A DNA stretch of 64,000 nucleotides, taken from NCBI GenBank assembly GCA_019090315.1, contig JAHRWD010000032.1, positions 18,860 through 82,859 on the forward strand, read 5' to 3'. Positions 44,565-54,532 of this stretch are shown here, one piece after another. This stretch comes from Pseudomonadales bacterium (GTDB lineage Bacteria; Pseudomonadota; Gammaproteobacteria; Pseudomonadales; JAHRWD01). Both the position numbers and the translations under genes were made by a program. Every line of letters begins with the position of its first letter. The first letter of the stretch is position 1. The notes beneath the pieces were generated by a model. The model did no database searches. It had not been told where the DNA came from and was given only the letters and a program-made list of their open reading frames with translations.

Positions 44565-46208
44565 CTAGAGGTTTGAAATTTTATTTTTCAGTTTTTGATA
44601 GTGTCCAAACAGGCGATGATCTTCTGGAATATGATCAATTTTTTTCAGGCTGGATCTGCAAAAATTTTCGGCTTCTGAATCCAGACCGTTGCCTCCACGG
44701 TCCTTTATCAATGCAAAAACCATATTAATATTGAGGGCTATGTTATTCGGAAATATATCCAGACCACGGGAAAAAAAGTCAGCAGCTTGCTTATAATTTT
44801 TTGCATCGAAGAGTATTTTTCCCTCCTTGTTCAATTTTATCGCTTTCGATTTACCGGCTTTGCTGATCGGCTCATCTGAAAGCATATCCAGCTTTTCTGC
44901 CATCCTGGCATCACAGGCTGATAATGTAGCAATCTCTTTTAGAATCCCCTGCGCCTGATCGTTTTCACCCAATGCCAACATTGATTTGGCTACCTCCAGC
45001 ATTAATTCTGGTGAAGCCTGCTGGCCTGGATCAAAAACAATTTTCTGATAAAGGGAATCTGCTTTATCCATGGTTTGTTGTGCTTTTTCGCGCTGGCTAC
45101 TACTAGCGTAAACCTGCGTTTCAACCAGGATTGCCTGTAGAGCCACCTGAGAATCGTTCGGGTATCGACGCCCCAATTTTTTGAGGGTTGTCGTCGCTTC
45201 ATCAAGTTGTTTTTTATCATGGGTGCCTGTCTTTTCCATTTGCGATGAAATGGAACGAGCGTAACCAAGATAGTTTTCAGGCTCCTCGTAACAGGAGTGT
45301 GGACTGAGTTTTACAACCGAACGATGAGCCTTGACTGCTTTATCCATATCGCCGCAGCGTTCCGATAGATCGGCGTAGGATTGTTGACGCAAAATGGTCA
45401 ACGGCGAAATATCCAGCGCCTGTTCAACCACCTCCAGCGCCTCCTGGTTTTTCTCTTTCTGCTGTAAAATCTCCGCAAGACAATCGTAGACCTCCATACA
45501 GTTACAGTTGTCTGCGATCAATTTTCGAAATATAACCTCTGCGGAATCAAGCTCTCCCTGGAGCAGCAAGACTTTGCCCAGACCAATAGTTGCCCACTCA
45601 ATAGGTCGCTCGGCAATTACCTGTTTATACAGTACGCAGGCATCGCTGTAGCGTTGAGTCGAGACATACAGGCCAGCCAATTTTCTATTCAACAAGCTTT
45701 TGTATTTGCTTCCCTCGCCCAGCTGTTTGATACAAAGCTGAATACCTTTACCATACTGTTCGTTATCGGTCGCCTGATTGATTTCACGTATCGATTCCTT
45801 CTCCAGCATGATTCTGTCAAGCCGGCTGCGAAGGGCATTTTGGGTAAAGGGTTTTGTGATGTAACCGTCGGGCTGATATTCCAACGCACTGAATACCATA
45901 TCCCGCGTCGCTTCAGCGGTGATCATGATGTACAGGCTGGTGTTCTTTAATGCATTTTTGTACCGCAGTTCTTCAAGAATCTGTTGGCCATTCTTACTGG
46001 CGTCACCAAGATTGTAATCTGCAAAAATAATGTCGTAGTCGTTACGTTCACACTGTTTAAGAGCTTCCTCGCCGTTGGCTGCGGTATCGACGGAGTCCGC
46101 ACCAAACACCATGACTGCCTGACGGATAAAGCCCCGCATCTCAGGGAAGTCATCGATCACCAGACATTTTTTGGCGGCGTACATTTTGATGATGTCGATT
46201 TGTCGCAT
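44565..46208 (-). CDS. Receiver domain protein with TPR repeats
   Basis: This protein of about 547 residues has an N-terminal CheY-like receiver (CLVIDDFPEMRG acidic pocket; acceptor D in IIFADYNLGD; K in YITKPFTQ; about residues 10-130) followed by at least six tetratricopeptide repeats (GKVLLLQGELDSAEVIF, AEILQQKEKNQEALEVVEQAL, AKSMLALGENDQAQGIL and others). There is no DNA-binding or enzymatic output, so it acts by protein contact. The frame extends upstream to a GTG at 46226; I take ATG 46208. It is operonic with the soluble histidine kinase 17 bp downstream. A similar receiver-TPR class exists in Pseudomonas; function is poorly known. Confidence 0.85.
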   Translation of the reverse strand: MRQIDIIKMYAAKKCLVIDDFPEMRGFIRQAVMVFGADSVDTAANGEEALKQCERNDYDIIFADYNLGDASKNGQQILEELRYKNALKNTSLYIMITAEATRDMVFSALEYQPDGYITKPFTQNALRSRLDRIMLEKESIREINQATDNEQYGKGIQLCIKQLGEGSKYKSLLNRKLAGLYVSTQRYSDACVLYKQVIAERPIEWATIGLGKVLLLQGELDSAEVIFRKLIADNCNCMEVYDCLAEILQQKEKNQEALEVVEQALDISPLTILRQQSYADLSERCGDMDKAVKAHRSVVKLSPHSCYEEPENYLGYARSISSQMEKTGTHDKKQLDEATTTLKKLGRRYPNDSQVALQAILVETQVYASSSQREKAQQTMDKADSLYQKIVFDPGQQASPELMLEVAKSMLALGENDQAQGILKEIATLSACDARMAEKLDMLSDEPISKAGKSKAIKLNKEGKILFDAKNYKQAADFFSRGLDIFPNNIALNINMVFALIKDRGGNGLDSEAENFCRSSLKKIDHIPEDHRLFGHYQKLKNKISNL

Positions 46209-46365
46209 ATACAGTTCGTCACACACGGGAAAGAGTAGATAGCAGCTGACCGGGGCAAACCCCGCAGACTCTATTAATACTAGTTGCTTTCCAGGAGCCC
46301 GACCGTGAGATTTGCTCTTTTAACCACCGGACTGTGTTGTGTAACACCCCACTAACGGGGGATCT

Positions 46366-47961
46366 CTATATTTGCTGATTAAAACTTCCGGCGCTGGACT
46401 GATCCAGTTCGAATTCAAACGAATCCGGGTAGGGAGTGTTGAGCAGGCAACCGGGTTCAAGTTGAGGGAAGATCTGATCGTATCGAGCCGTTTCAGTTGT
46501 GCTAATGCGTCGATGTATGTGTGATCTGTTCAACTGCGCTGCCTCGCTGATACCCGCAGCAGAAAACAGCTCGGCTACAGATTTCATGGTCTGGTGATGG
46601 AAGTTGGCAACCCGTTGTTTTTTATCCATCACATCAAGCCCTTTAACCAGAGAGGGGTTTTGGGTGGCTATTCCGGTCGGGCAGCTATTTTTGTTGCATT
46701 CCAGCGATTGAATGCAGCCCAACGCCAGCATCATGCCCCGGGCGCTATTGCACAGGTCTGCACCCAGCGCCATATTTTTGATCATATGATAACCAGTCAG
46801 TATTTTGCCGCTGGCGATCACCCGAATGTCATTTTTAAGATCGAATCCGACCAGGCAATCCACCACAAATGCCACCGCCTCCCGCAGCGGCATACCCACT
46901 GAGTTGGCGTATTCCAACGGAGCCGCACCGGTACCGCCTTCGCCGCCATCCACCGATATAAAATCCGGCTGAATTCCGGTTTCAATCATCGCTTTACAGA
47001 TTGCGACAAATTCACTGCGACGGCCAACACAGAGCTTGAAGCCCACCGGCTTGCCGCCAGACAGAACACGCAGTTCCTGTACGAATTCAAGCAGTTCAAT
47101 CGGAGTGGAAAATTGGCTATGGGTTGCGGGGGAGTTAACCTGAATATGAGGCTCCAGCATACGGATCGCGGCAATTTCAGCACTATTTTTGCTGGCGGGC
47201 AAAATTCCACCGTGGCCGGGTTTGGCACCCTGAGATAGTTTTATCTCGATCATTTTTACCTGGGCGAGCTGAGCATTTTTAGTGAAGCTATCGGGGCAAA
47301 ATTGCCCGTCGGCGGTGCGGCAACCAAAATAACCAGTGCCAACTTGCCAGACTAAATCACCACCGGGCTGCTGATGATAAGGACTTATCGAACCCTCGCC
47401 GGTATTGTGGGAAAAACCGCCAATAGCCGCGCCACTATTTAGTGCCTGAATTGCCCGACTACTGAGGGCTCCAAAACTCATGGCAGAAATATTCAGCAAA
47501 CTCGCGCTGTAGGGCTTATCACATTGTGGGCCGCCGATTTTTACCCGCAGGTCTGGATTAATGCTGTGATCCGGAAGCGCTGCCAGTGAATGATCCATCC
47601 ATTCGTAACCAATGCGATACACATCAACCTTGGTGCCCAGCGGAATCGTATCGGACTCCCCCTTGGCGCGCTGATACACCACCGAACGGAACATTCGATT
47701 AAGCGGTACACCGCCGGTTTCAGATTCAATAAAATACTGGTGAATGGGTACCCTTAATTTCTCAAGCATCCAGCGGAAATGACCAATCACTGGGAAATTC
47801 CGCTGAACCGAATGGCGGGGCTGAAAAATATCGTAGGCACCCAGCGCTATCACTGGAATCACAAACAGCAAAGCCCAGTGTATCGAAGGCCAAAAAGAAC
47901 CTAAAACCAACAAACAGACCAACAACAGCGCTGAAATGACAATAAATGGCTTACGCATCAC
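46366..47961 (-). CDS. FMN-binding glutamate-synthase-like protein
   Basis: This 531-residue protein has one or two N-terminal membrane helices (about residues 5-45) ahead of a glutamate-synthase-type FMN barrel: SAMSFGALS, GSISPYHQQPGGDLVWQVGT, PGHGGILPASK, DGGEGGTGAAPLEY and a [3Fe-4S]-type cysteine set C-x5-C-x4-C followed by PTGIATQ. It lacks the glutaminase and amidotransferase parts of GltB. The reaction of this family (YerD-like) is not established. ATG is at 47961. A short gap with two small hairpins separates it from the receiver-TPR gene. Confidence 0.85.
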   Translation of the reverse strand: MMRKPFIVISALLLVCLLVLGSFWPSIHWALLFVIPVIALGAYDIFQPRHSVQRNFPVIGHFRWMLEKLRVPIHQYFIESETGGVPLNRMFRSVVYQRAKGESDTIPLGTKVDVYRIGYEWMDHSLAALPDHSINPDLRVKIGGPQCDKPYSASLLNISAMSFGALSSRAIQALNSGAAIGGFSHNTGEGSISPYHQQPGGDLVWQVGTGYFGCRTADGQFCPDSFTKNAQLAQVKMIEIKLSQGAKPGHGGILPASKNSAEIAAIRMLEPHIQVNSPATHSQFSTPIELLEFVQELRVLSGGKPVGFKLCVGRRSEFVAICKAMIETGIQPDFISVDGGEGGTGAAPLEYANSVGMPLREAVAFVVDCLVGFDLKNDIRVIASGKILTGYHMIKNMALGADLCNSARGMMLALGCIQSLECNKNSCPTGIATQNPSLVKGLDVMDKKQRVANFHHQTMKSVAELFSAAGISEAAQLNRSHIHRRISTTETARYDQIFPQLEPGCLLNTPYPDSFEFELDQSSAGSFNQQI

Positions 47962-48054
47962 AAATTGAATCCTGTCAAAATTAGAATCATATCGAACTGG
48001 GAGAGCTTTGTACCAACCGCTTTATCAATCCAACGGGAAATCGGCTCAATTTAC

Positions 48055-48083
48055 GTGAACAAACAGGCCAAAAAATGTAGAAT
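48055..48083 (+). promoter_or_regulatory. Candidate promoter for the glycine cleavage operon
   Basis: TAGAAT (48078-48083) matches 5 of 6 bases of a -10 box, 17 bp from GTGAAC (48055-48060), a poor -35 box. The predicted start lies about 25 bp before gcvT. The upstream 120 bp shows no glycine-riboswitch core, so regulation would have to be by proteins (for example a GcvA-like activator), which is not visible. Confidence 0.3.
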
Positions 48084-48115
48084 GCGGCGCTCAAATATCA
48101 GGTGTGCAGAGCAGC

Positions 48116-49198
48116 ATGGGAAGTAAAACAATTTTATACGCCACGCATCTTGAAGCGGGCGGCAAGATCGTCGATTTTGGCGGCTGGGATATGCCTTTGC
48201 ACTACGGTTCCCAGATTGAGGAGCACAATCAGGTTCGCCAATCCGCAGGCATGTTTGATGTGTCTCATATGACGATTGTCGATATTGAAGGAGCTCAGGC
48301 AAAACCTTACCTTCAGCGACTACTGGCCAACGATGTCAACCGATTAGACTCGCCTGGCCGAGCCCTCTATACCCCCATGCTAAACGAGCAGGGGGGCATT
48401 ATCGATGACCTGATTGTCTACCTCACCGACAGCGGCTACCGACTGGTAGTGAACTGTGCCACCCGTGAAAAAGATCTGGCCTGGATGCAGGAGCAGAGCA
48501 AAGGGTTCGACGTAAATATCATCGAACAACCCGAATTGGCAATTATCGCAGTGCAGGGCCCCGACTCACTGCGTAAACTGATCTCCGCACTGGATCCGGA
48601 AAAATCTGCATTGGTCGCTCGGCTAAAAACCTTCCAGGGCCTTTCGGTTGGCAGCTGGTTTATTGGCCGCACCGGATATACCGGCGAAGACGGAGTAGAA
48701 ATAATTTTGCCGCAAGATGAAGCCGTCGATCTTTGGCATACCTTGATTGATACGGGTGTAGCTCCCACAGGATTGGCTGCCCGTGACACATTAAGACTGG
48801 AAGCCGGACTTAATCTCTACGGCTCGGATATGGATGAAACCATCAATCCCCTGGAAGCCAATATGGCCTGGACTGTCGCGTGGAAGCCTGAAGAGCGCAA
48901 TTTTATCGGCCGTAGCGCACTGGAAAAGATTCGCACCAACCAAACCCAACGCTACAAATTGATGGGTTTGGTACTGACCGAGCGCGGCGTTTTACGCGGC
49001 CATCAAAAAGTAATCACCGACCAAGGAGAAGGGGAGATCACCAGCGGCACCTTTTCACCCACCCTCGGCTACTCCGTTGCTTTTGCACGGGTTCCGGTCG
49101 ATGCAGAAGAAAATTGCAAGGTAGAGATACGCAACAAGCTGATTGAGGTTAAAATGGTCAAATTGCCATTTGTACGTCACGGCAAACAAGTATTTTAA
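48116..49198 (+). CDS. gcvT: Aminomethyltransferase (glycine cleavage T protein)
   Basis: GcvT transfers the aminomethyl carbon from the H protein to tetrahydrofolate and releases ammonia. The protein is about 360 residues from ATG 48116 ([16 protein letters not shown]). It contains GMFDVSHM, the substrate-side [12 protein letters not shown] block near residue 185, [14 protein letters not shown] near 230 and [21 protein letters not shown] near the end. A slightly longer start at 48104 is possible. It is the first gene of gcvT-H-PA-PB, a complete set apart from the shared L protein (lpd). Confidence 0.96.
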   Translation: MGSKTILYATHLEAGGKIVDFGGWDMPLHYGSQIEEHNQVRQSAGMFDVSHMTIVDIEGAQAKPYLQRLLANDVNRLDSPGRALYTPMLNEQGGIIDDLIVYLTDSGYRLVVNCATREKDLAWMQEQSKGFDVNIIEQPELAIIAVQGPDSLRKLISALDPEKSALVARLKTFQGLSVGSWFIGRTGYTGEDGVEIILPQDEAVDLWHTLIDTGVAPTGLAARDTLRLEAGLNLYGSDMDETINPLEANMAWTVAWKPEERNFIGRSALEKIRTNQTQRYKLMGLVLTERGVLRGHQKVITDQGEGEITSGTFSPTLGYSVAFARVPVDAEENCKVEIRNKLIEVKMVKLPFVRHGKQVF

Positions 49199-49254
49199 GA
49201 CGCGTAGCAACCCACTTTAACGCGCACTACAACGGCCAACCAGAGGAACCTCCC

Positions 49255-49650
49255 ATGAGTAATCTGCCAGAAAACATCAAATATCAAGCCACTCACGAAT
49301 GGGCACGGCTTGAGGAAGACGGCACCGTAACCGTTGGTATTACCGATCATGCGCAGGATCAACTGGGTGATGTGGTTTATGTCGAAGTACCGGAAAAAGG
49401 CACCGAATGTTCAGCTGGAGATGAAGTGTCTGTAGTTGAATCGGTTAAGGCAGCTTCGGATATCTACGCACCGGTCAGCGGTGAAGTAATTGCGGTCAAT
49501 ACTGGGCTGGACACCAAACCCGAACTAGTCAATTCCGACCCCTATGGCGAGGGCTGGTTTTTCAAGATCCAGCCTACCGATGTTTCCGAACTCGAAGCTA
49601 TGCTCGATGCAGCTGGCTACCAGGCCACTGTTGATGCCGACGCTGAATAA
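49255..49650 (+). CDS. gcvH: Glycine cleavage H protein
   Basis: GcvH is the lipoyl carrier that shuttles the aminomethyl group between the P, T and L proteins. The 131 residues carry the lipoyl-attachment lysine K65 in [13 protein letters not shown], the N-terminal [11 protein letters not shown] and [13 protein letters not shown] strong AGGAACC ribosome-binding site precedes ATG 49255. It lies 56 bp after gcvT. Confidence 0.97.
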   Translation: MSNLPENIKYQATHEWARLEEDGTVTVGITDHAQDQLGDVVYVEVPEKGTECSAGDEVSVVESVKAASDIYAPVSGEVIAVNTGLDTKPELVNSDPYGEGWFFKIQPTDVSELEAMLDAAGYQATVDADAE

Positions 49651-49730
49651 ACACCCCGTCTAACACCGCTAAAATCTGACCTACTCAGGCCAGATCAGCC
49701 TTTCGAACGAACCGCCCGCGGAGGGCTTAA

Positions 49731-51095
49731 GTGCCTTTTATCCCCCACACTGAACAAGAGATCGCCGAGATGCTCGGCGTGATTGGCGTACAGCAGATCG
49801 ATGATCTGTTCGATGAAGTGCCTGCTGAAATCCAGGCCCCTCCCCTCAATGGCATTCAGCCCGGCATCAACGAAATGCAGATGCTGCGGCACCTGCGGGA
49901 GCGCGCAGCGCAGGATGACAACGTGCTCTGCTTTACCGGAGCCGGTGCATACCAGCACCATATTCCCGCGGCGGTATGGGATATCACCAGCCGCGGCGAA
50001 TTCATGACCGCCTACACCCCCTATCAGGCCGAGGCCAGCCAGGGCACGCTGCAACTGGTTTATGAATTCCAGTCGATGATCACCCAGTTGATGTCGATGG
50101 ATGTAGCCAACGCGTCACTTTACGATGGTGCAACCGCGGTTGCAGAAGCCGCATTGATGGCGATCCGCGCTAATCGAAAATCAAAATCCCGCAAGCTATT
50201 AGTGGCCTCCAGCCTGCATCCGCTCTACCGCGATGTGCTCGACGCTACACTGGTTAATCAGAAAATTGAAACCGTCGAAATTCCATTGGGAGCCGGCGGC
50301 GCCATTGAAGCAGAACAACTGGCTCAATATGCGGGTGAAGATTACGCAGCACTGATCATTCCCCAACCTAACTTCTTTGGCCGACTTGAAACCGTTGATC
50401 AACTGACAGACTGGGCTCATGAAAATGGCCAGTTGGTGATTGCAGTGGTGAACCCCACTGCGATGGCGTTGCTCACGCCTCCAGGAGAATGGGGAGAGAA
50501 GGGCGCAGATATCGCCGTGGGCGAAGGTCAGCCATTAGGTGTGCCGGTTGCATCCGGCGGCCCTTACGTAGGTTTTATGTGCTGCACGCAAAAGATTGTT
50601 CGGCAGATGCCTGGACGTATTATCGGCCAGACCGAAGATGGCGAAGGCAACATTGGCTACACACTGACATTGCAGGCTCGTGAGCAACATATCCGACGCT
50701 CCAAGGCGACCTCCAACATCTGCACTAATGAAGGTTTGTTGGTCACCGCCGCCACTATTTATATGAGCCTGCTTGGTTACAAAGGCTTGCAGGATGTTGC
50801 GATAGCCAGCCACGCCAATACCCGCAAGCTACTGGAAAAACTCTGCCAAATCGAAGGCGTTGAACGGGTATTCAACGGGCCGTTTTTCCACGAAAGCGTT
50901 ATCCAGCTACCCTGCGATGCGAATGCAGTACTCGCCAAACTGGCAAAACAGCGCATCCTCGGCGGCTATCCGCTAGCACAACACTATCCCGCGCTGAAAA
51001 ATTCGATCCTGGTCTGCGCGACCGAGGTCAAAACCGAACAAGATTTAGAACAATTTGCTACGGCCTTGCAGCTTAGCGTGTCGGAGGTAAGCTAA
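49731..51095 (+). CDS. gcvPA: Glycine dehydrogenase (decarboxylating) subunit 1
   Basis: This is the N-terminal half of the glycine decarboxylase as a separate 454-residue subunit. It begins [16 protein letters not shown] and includes [28 protein letters not shown] and [27 protein letters not shown] blocks. With subunit 2 it forms the alpha2beta2 P protein, which decarboxylates glycine and passes the aminomethyl group to lipoyl-GcvH. The start is GTG at 49731 after a GGAGG-like site. Its stop overlaps the gcvPB start by one base (TAATG), so translation is coupled. Confidence 0.96.
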   Translation: MPFIPHTEQEIAEMLGVIGVQQIDDLFDEVPAEIQAPPLNGIQPGINEMQMLRHLRERAAQDDNVLCFTGAGAYQHHIPAAVWDITSRGEFMTAYTPYQAEASQGTLQLVYEFQSMITQLMSMDVANASLYDGATAVAEAALMAIRANRKSKSRKLLVASSLHPLYRDVLDATLVNQKIETVEIPLGAGGAIEAEQLAQYAGEDYAALIIPQPNFFGRLETVDQLTDWAHENGQLVIAVVNPTAMALLTPPGEWGEKGADIAVGEGQPLGVPVASGGPYVGFMCCTQKIVRQMPGRIIGQTEDGEGNIGYTLTLQAREQHIRRSKATSNICTNEGLLVTAATIYMSLLGYKGLQDVAIASHANTRKLLEKLCQIEGVERVFNGPFFHESVIQLPCDANAVLAKLAKQRILGGYPLAQHYPALKNSILVCATEVKTEQDLEQFATALQLSVSEVS

Positions 51096-52576
51096 TGAAA
51101 CTGATATTTGATCATAGCCGCCCCGGCTGCGAAGCTACCGCCCAGTCGCCGGGTACGATTAACCCTGCCGCTATCGACGACCTACCGCCGGAGCTGCTGC
51201 GTAGAAACCCAGCGGCTCTGCCCGAGGTCTCCGAGCTGCAAGCGGTGCGTCACTACACTCAGCTTTCACAGCTCAATTTTTCGATCGATACCCATTTTTA
51301 CCCGTTGGGTTCATGCACCATGAAGTACAACCCCAGGGGCGCGCACCGTGCGGCTAGCCTACCGGGTTTTCTGGATCGTCACCCGATGGCACCAGAATCT
51401 CTGAGCCAGGGTTACCTGGCCAGCCTGTTTGAACTTCAGGAACTGTTACAAGAACTGACCGGAATGAAAGGCTCATCCCTCACCCCAATGGCAGGAGCCC
51501 AGGGCGAATTCGCCGGTGTTGCGATGATTCGTGCGTATCATGAATCCCGCGATGATGATCTGCGTCAGGAAATCCTGATCCCAGAAACCGCCCACGGCAC
51601 CAACCCCGCAACCGCCACCATGTGTGGCTACAAGGTTCGCGAAGTACCGGTTGAGGCCAATGGTGATGTCTGTATTGGAGCGTTAAAAGAAGCGGTCGGC
51701 GAACATACCGCCGGGCTGATGATGACCAACCCCTCAACCGGCGGCGTGTTCGAACGCAACATCAAACAGATTGCCGAAATCGTTCATCAGGCCGGTGGAC
51801 TGCTCTATTACGATGGCGCAAACCTCAATGCGATTATGGGTAAAGTCAGACCCGGCGATATGGGTTTCGACGTGCTGCACATGAATCTGCACAAAACCTT
51901 CGCCACCCCCCACGGCGGCGGTGGCCCGGGGGCCGGACCGGTTGCAGTCAATGAACGACTGCTGCCGTTTTTGCCAATCCCTATAGTGGGTTTTGATGAA
52001 GGAGATGACGGCGAACGTAATTATCGATGGCTCGATAAAAAGGATATTCCCCAAACCATCGGTCGGCTTTCGGCCTTTATGGGCAATGCCGGAATTTTAC
52101 TGCGCGCCCTCAGTTACGGGCTGTTGCTGGGTCGCGATGGCCTGGCGCGTGCCTCGCAATTCGCTACACTCAACGCCAACTACATGGCTAAGCGATTGCA
52201 AAGCGCCGGATTTGAGCTGGCCTATCCCGACCGCCGCGCCACCCATGAATTTATCATCACCTTCAAGAAAGAGGCGAAAGAGCTGCACGTCAGTGCGATG
52301 GATATTGCCAAGCGACTGCTCGATTACGGTGTTCATGCACCAACAACCTACTTCCCGCTGGTGATTCCCGAGTGCTTTTTGATTGAGCCAACCGAAACCG
52401 AAAGCAAGGAAGAGCTTGATGGTTTTATTGATGCGCTGATCCAGATTCTCGAAGAAGCCAGACAGAACCCGGATCTGCTAACCTCAGCACCCCACACCAT
52501 GCCAGTTGGGCGACTGGATGATGTGAAAGCAGCGCGAGAGCTAAACTTAGCCTGGGGCGGTAACATTCCGTGCTAA
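51095..52576 (+). CDS. gcvPB: Glycine dehydrogenase (decarboxylating) subunit 2
   Basis: This is the catalytic, PLP-binding half of the split P protein, 493 residues. The PLP lysine is K267 in [30 protein letters not shown] near residue 68 and [11 protein letters not shown] near 165 are the other signature blocks. The split P form is usual in Gram-positive bacteria and archaea, while most gammaproteobacteria such as E. coli carry a single fused gcvP. It ends 56 bp before the methyltransferase start. Confidence 0.97.
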   Translation: MKLIFDHSRPGCEATAQSPGTINPAAIDDLPPELLRRNPAALPEVSELQAVRHYTQLSQLNFSIDTHFYPLGSCTMKYNPRGAHRAASLPGFLDRHPMAPESLSQGYLASLFELQELLQELTGMKGSSLTPMAGAQGEFAGVAMIRAYHESRDDDLRQEILIPETAHGTNPATATMCGYKVREVPVEANGDVCIGALKEAVGEHTAGLMMTNPSTGGVFERNIKQIAEIVHQAGGLLYYDGANLNAIMGKVRPGDMGFDVLHMNLHKTFATPHGGGGPGAGPVAVNERLLPFLPIPIVGFDEGDDGERNYRWLDKKDIPQTIGRLSAFMGNAGILLRALSYGLLLGRDGLARASQFATLNANYMAKRLQSAGFELAYPDRRATHEFIITFKKEAKELHVSAMDIAKRLLDYGVHAPTTYFPLVIPECFLIEPTETESKEELDGFIDALIQILEEARQNPDLLTSAPHTMPVGRLDDVKAARELNLAWGGNIPC

Positions 52577-52632
52577 AGCCACACCGCGGCATGCAATACC
52601 TAAACACCAATTTAACCATCTGGATATCCACT

Positions 52633-53868
52633 ATGACCGAAGCGACTTTACGCCTTAAAAAGAATGGCGAACGCCGAATCCGCCGGGGTCATCCCTGGGT
52701 ATACAGCAACGAAATCGATACCGATAAAACCCCATTAAAAGGGTTGGAAGCGGGCATACAGGCCACCATCGAAGCCTATGATGGCAAACCCCTCGGTAGC
52801 GCCTGCATCAACCCCGGCGCGTTGATTTGTGCACGTTTGTACAGCCGTAGCGGTGGTACATTGCTCGATTTAAAGCTAATCGAACGGCTGCTCAAAAAAG
52901 CCATCTATCTGCGAGAGAAGCTCTTCCCAGCCCCCTACTATCGCCTTGTTTATGGCGATGGTGATGGGCTGTCCGGATTAGTGGTCGATCGATACGGTGA
53001 CGTGCTGGTGGTTCAAATTTCCACCGCAGGCATGGAAAAACTCAAACAGCCGATCATCGACATTTTGCAAAAGCTGCTCTCACCTAAAACCATTCTGTTA
53101 AAAAATGACAGCGGCCAACGTGCACTTGAGGGTCTGGAAAAATACAGTGAAGTAGTAGTGGGCAAGCTGGATGAACTCACACCGCTGGAAGAAAACGGCG
53201 TACGCTTCCTTGCGCCACTATCAAAAGGCCAGAAAACCGGCTGGTTTTACGACCACCGTTTTAACCGCGCCCAACTCAGCCGTTATGTAAAAGGGATGCG
53301 AGTACTGGACCTGTACAGCTACGTCGGCGGCTGGGGTATTCAGGCTGCAGCTTTTGGTGCCAGCGAAGTGGTAATGGTGGACAGTTCACCTTTGGCACTC
53401 GAAGTAGCCGGTGAAAATGCCCGTTTGAACGAAGTGCAGGGCAGCTGCAAAACCATACATGCCGAAGTGCTGGAAGCGTTAAAACAACTACGTGCCGACG
53501 GTGAAAAATTCGATATGGTGATCCTCGATCCGCCCGCCCTGATCAAACGCAAAAAAGATCAGCGCAGAGGCGAAGAGCACTACCACAACCTCAATCAACA
53601 GGCTGTGCAACTACTCAACCCCAACGGGTTTCTGGTTTCCGGTTCCTGCTCAATGAACCTCTCCGAAGAGCGCCTGGTCGACATACTCGGCACCGCTGCC
53701 CACCGCAATCAACGCAACATTCAGATTGTAGAAAAAGGTGGCCTGGGCGCAGATCATCCGCTGAACCCGGCAATTCCTGAAATGGATTATCTGAAAGCGG
53801 TGTTTTGTTTTATGACGAAGAATCCGGTTCAGCATCGAACAGAGCAGAGCCCAAAAGTGGACTCGTAG
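52633..53868 (+). CDS. rlmI: Class I SAM-dependent rRNA (cytosine-C5) methyltransferase, RlmI-like
   Basis: This protein of about 411 residues starts at ATG 52633 (MTEATLRLKKNGERR). An N-terminal PUA-type domain (RRGHPWVYSNEI) and an EEhEE-like region precede a Rossmann methyltransferase core with motif I VLDLYSYVGGWGIQAAAFG, motif IV ILDPPALIKRK and the catalytic-type cysteine block SGSCSMNLS. This matches RlmI, which makes m5C1962 in 23S rRNA; related RlmI-like paralogues exist, so the exact site is inferred. The gene may be co-transcribed with gcvPB. Confidence 0.88.
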   Translation: MTEATLRLKKNGERRIRRGHPWVYSNEIDTDKTPLKGLEAGIQATIEAYDGKPLGSACINPGALICARLYSRSGGTLLDLKLIERLLKKAIYLREKLFPAPYYRLVYGDGDGLSGLVVDRYGDVLVVQISTAGMEKLKQPIIDILQKLLSPKTILLKNDSGQRALEGLEKYSEVVVGKLDELTPLEENGVRFLAPLSKGQKTGWFYDHRFNRAQLSRYVKGMRVLDLYSYVGGWGIQAAAFGASEVVMVDSSPLALEVAGENARLNEVQGSCKTIHAEVLEALKQLRADGEKFDMVILDPPALIKRKKDQRRGEEHYHNLNQQAVQLLNPNGFLVSGSCSMNLSEERLVDILGTAAHRNQRNIQIVEKGGLGADHPLNPAIPEMDYLKAVFCFMTKNPVQHRTEQSPKVDS

Positions 53869-53906
53869 TCCGTTATTCCAGCAGCATTGCCATACACAAC
53901 AAATAA

Positions 53907-53940
53907 TTGCAAAAGGCACACATTGTGCTAACTTGTGTGC
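53907..53940 (+). promoter_or_regulatory. Operator/promoter of the second toxin-antitoxin locus
   Basis: GCACACA (53916-53922) and TGTGTGC (53934-53940) form a perfect 7-bp inverted repeat ending at the base before the toxin ATG. TTGCAA (53907-53912) is a candidate -35, and TGCTAACTT (53926-53934) an extended -10 inside the repeat. The predicted transcript starts at or within a few bases of the ATG. The sequence differs from the operator at 40154, so the two loci should not cross-regulate. Confidence 0.6.
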
Positions 53941-54222
53941 ATGAAACACTACGCGTGGAATACTGAAAAAAACGCCGAACTCATAACGAACCGAGGCATC
54001 TCTTTTGAACGCATTGTTTATCATATTGAAAGGGATGGTCTTTTAGACACTATAAAGCACCCAAACCCGTCGCAGTATCCGAACCAAAAAATGTTTATCG
54101 TATGCATTAGCCAGTACGCTTACTTAGTTCCTTTTGTCGAAAGTGAAACTGAAATTTTTCAGAAAACCATTATTCCAAGCAGGAAAGCCACCAGGAAATA
54201 TATTGAGGTAAATAAATCATGA
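53941..54222 (+). CDS. BrnT-like toxin of a type II toxin-antitoxin pair
   Basis: This 93-residue protein has W in YAWNTEKNAELITNRGISFERIVYHIE, a middle HPNPSQYPNQKMFIV, and VPFVESETEIFQKTIIPSRKATRKY at the end. This is the small RelE-fold toxin class annotated as BrnT-like, typically paired with a CopG antitoxin as here. Predicted to be an mRNA-targeting ribonuclease. The frame is open from a GTG at 53935, but ATG 53941 abutting the operator is the likely start. It overlaps the antitoxin start by 4 bp. The region is visibly AT-rich relative to the neighbouring methyltransferase gene. Confidence 0.8.
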   Translation: MKHYAWNTEKNAELITNRGISFERIVYHIERDGLLDTIKHPNPSQYPNQKMFIVCISQYAYLVPFVESETEIFQKTIIPSRKATRKYIEVNKS

Positions 54223-54494
54223 GCAAGCACTTGAACCAGGAAGAAAAAGAACTGCTTGAATCCTATGAAAAGGATGAATGGATATCTGTTTCAAACCCAT
54301 CCGATACTGCACGATATAAAGCCGCTGCAAAAAACACCTTTAAAAAGGATAAGAGAGTCAATATTCGTATATCAGAACTGGATCTTGAATTGTTGCAGGA
54401 ACGAGCGCTGATTGAAGGTTTGCCTTATCAAACCCTGATGTCCAGTGTGCTGCATAAATATGTTACTGGCCGTCTTACTGACAAAAGCGCGTAA
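54219..54494 (+). CDS. CopG-family antitoxin
   Basis: This 91-residue antitoxin has an acidic N-terminal region (NQEEKELLESYEKDEW) followed by KKDKRVNIRISELDLELLQERALIEGLPYQTLMSSVLHKYVTG-type ribbon-helix-helix, of which the RVNIRIS strand and PYQTLMSSVLH helix are diagnostic. It should neutralise the upstream toxin and bind the operator at 53916-53940. It overlaps the toxin gene by 4 bp, so the pair is translationally coupled. It is not closely similar to the antitoxin at 39595. Confidence 0.85.
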   Translation: MSKHLNQEEKELLESYEKDEWISVSNPSDTARYKAAAKNTFKKDKRVNIRISELDLELLQERALIEGLPYQTLMSSVLHKYVTGRLTDKSA

Positions 54495-54532
54495 AAATAC
54501 AATAGTGCCGCTACGGAATATCCTGTTTTAAT

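Noticed and set aside
46251..46355. Two short GGGG/CCCC hairpins between the receiver-TPR and glutamate-synthase-like genes
   Set aside because: Short stems without T-runs; could be chance in a GC-rich stretch.
47962..48115. Glycine riboswitch upstream of gcvT
   Set aside because: There is a GGGAGAG stretch but none of the conserved aptamer core or tandem structure; the gap is also too short for a usual tandem aptamer.
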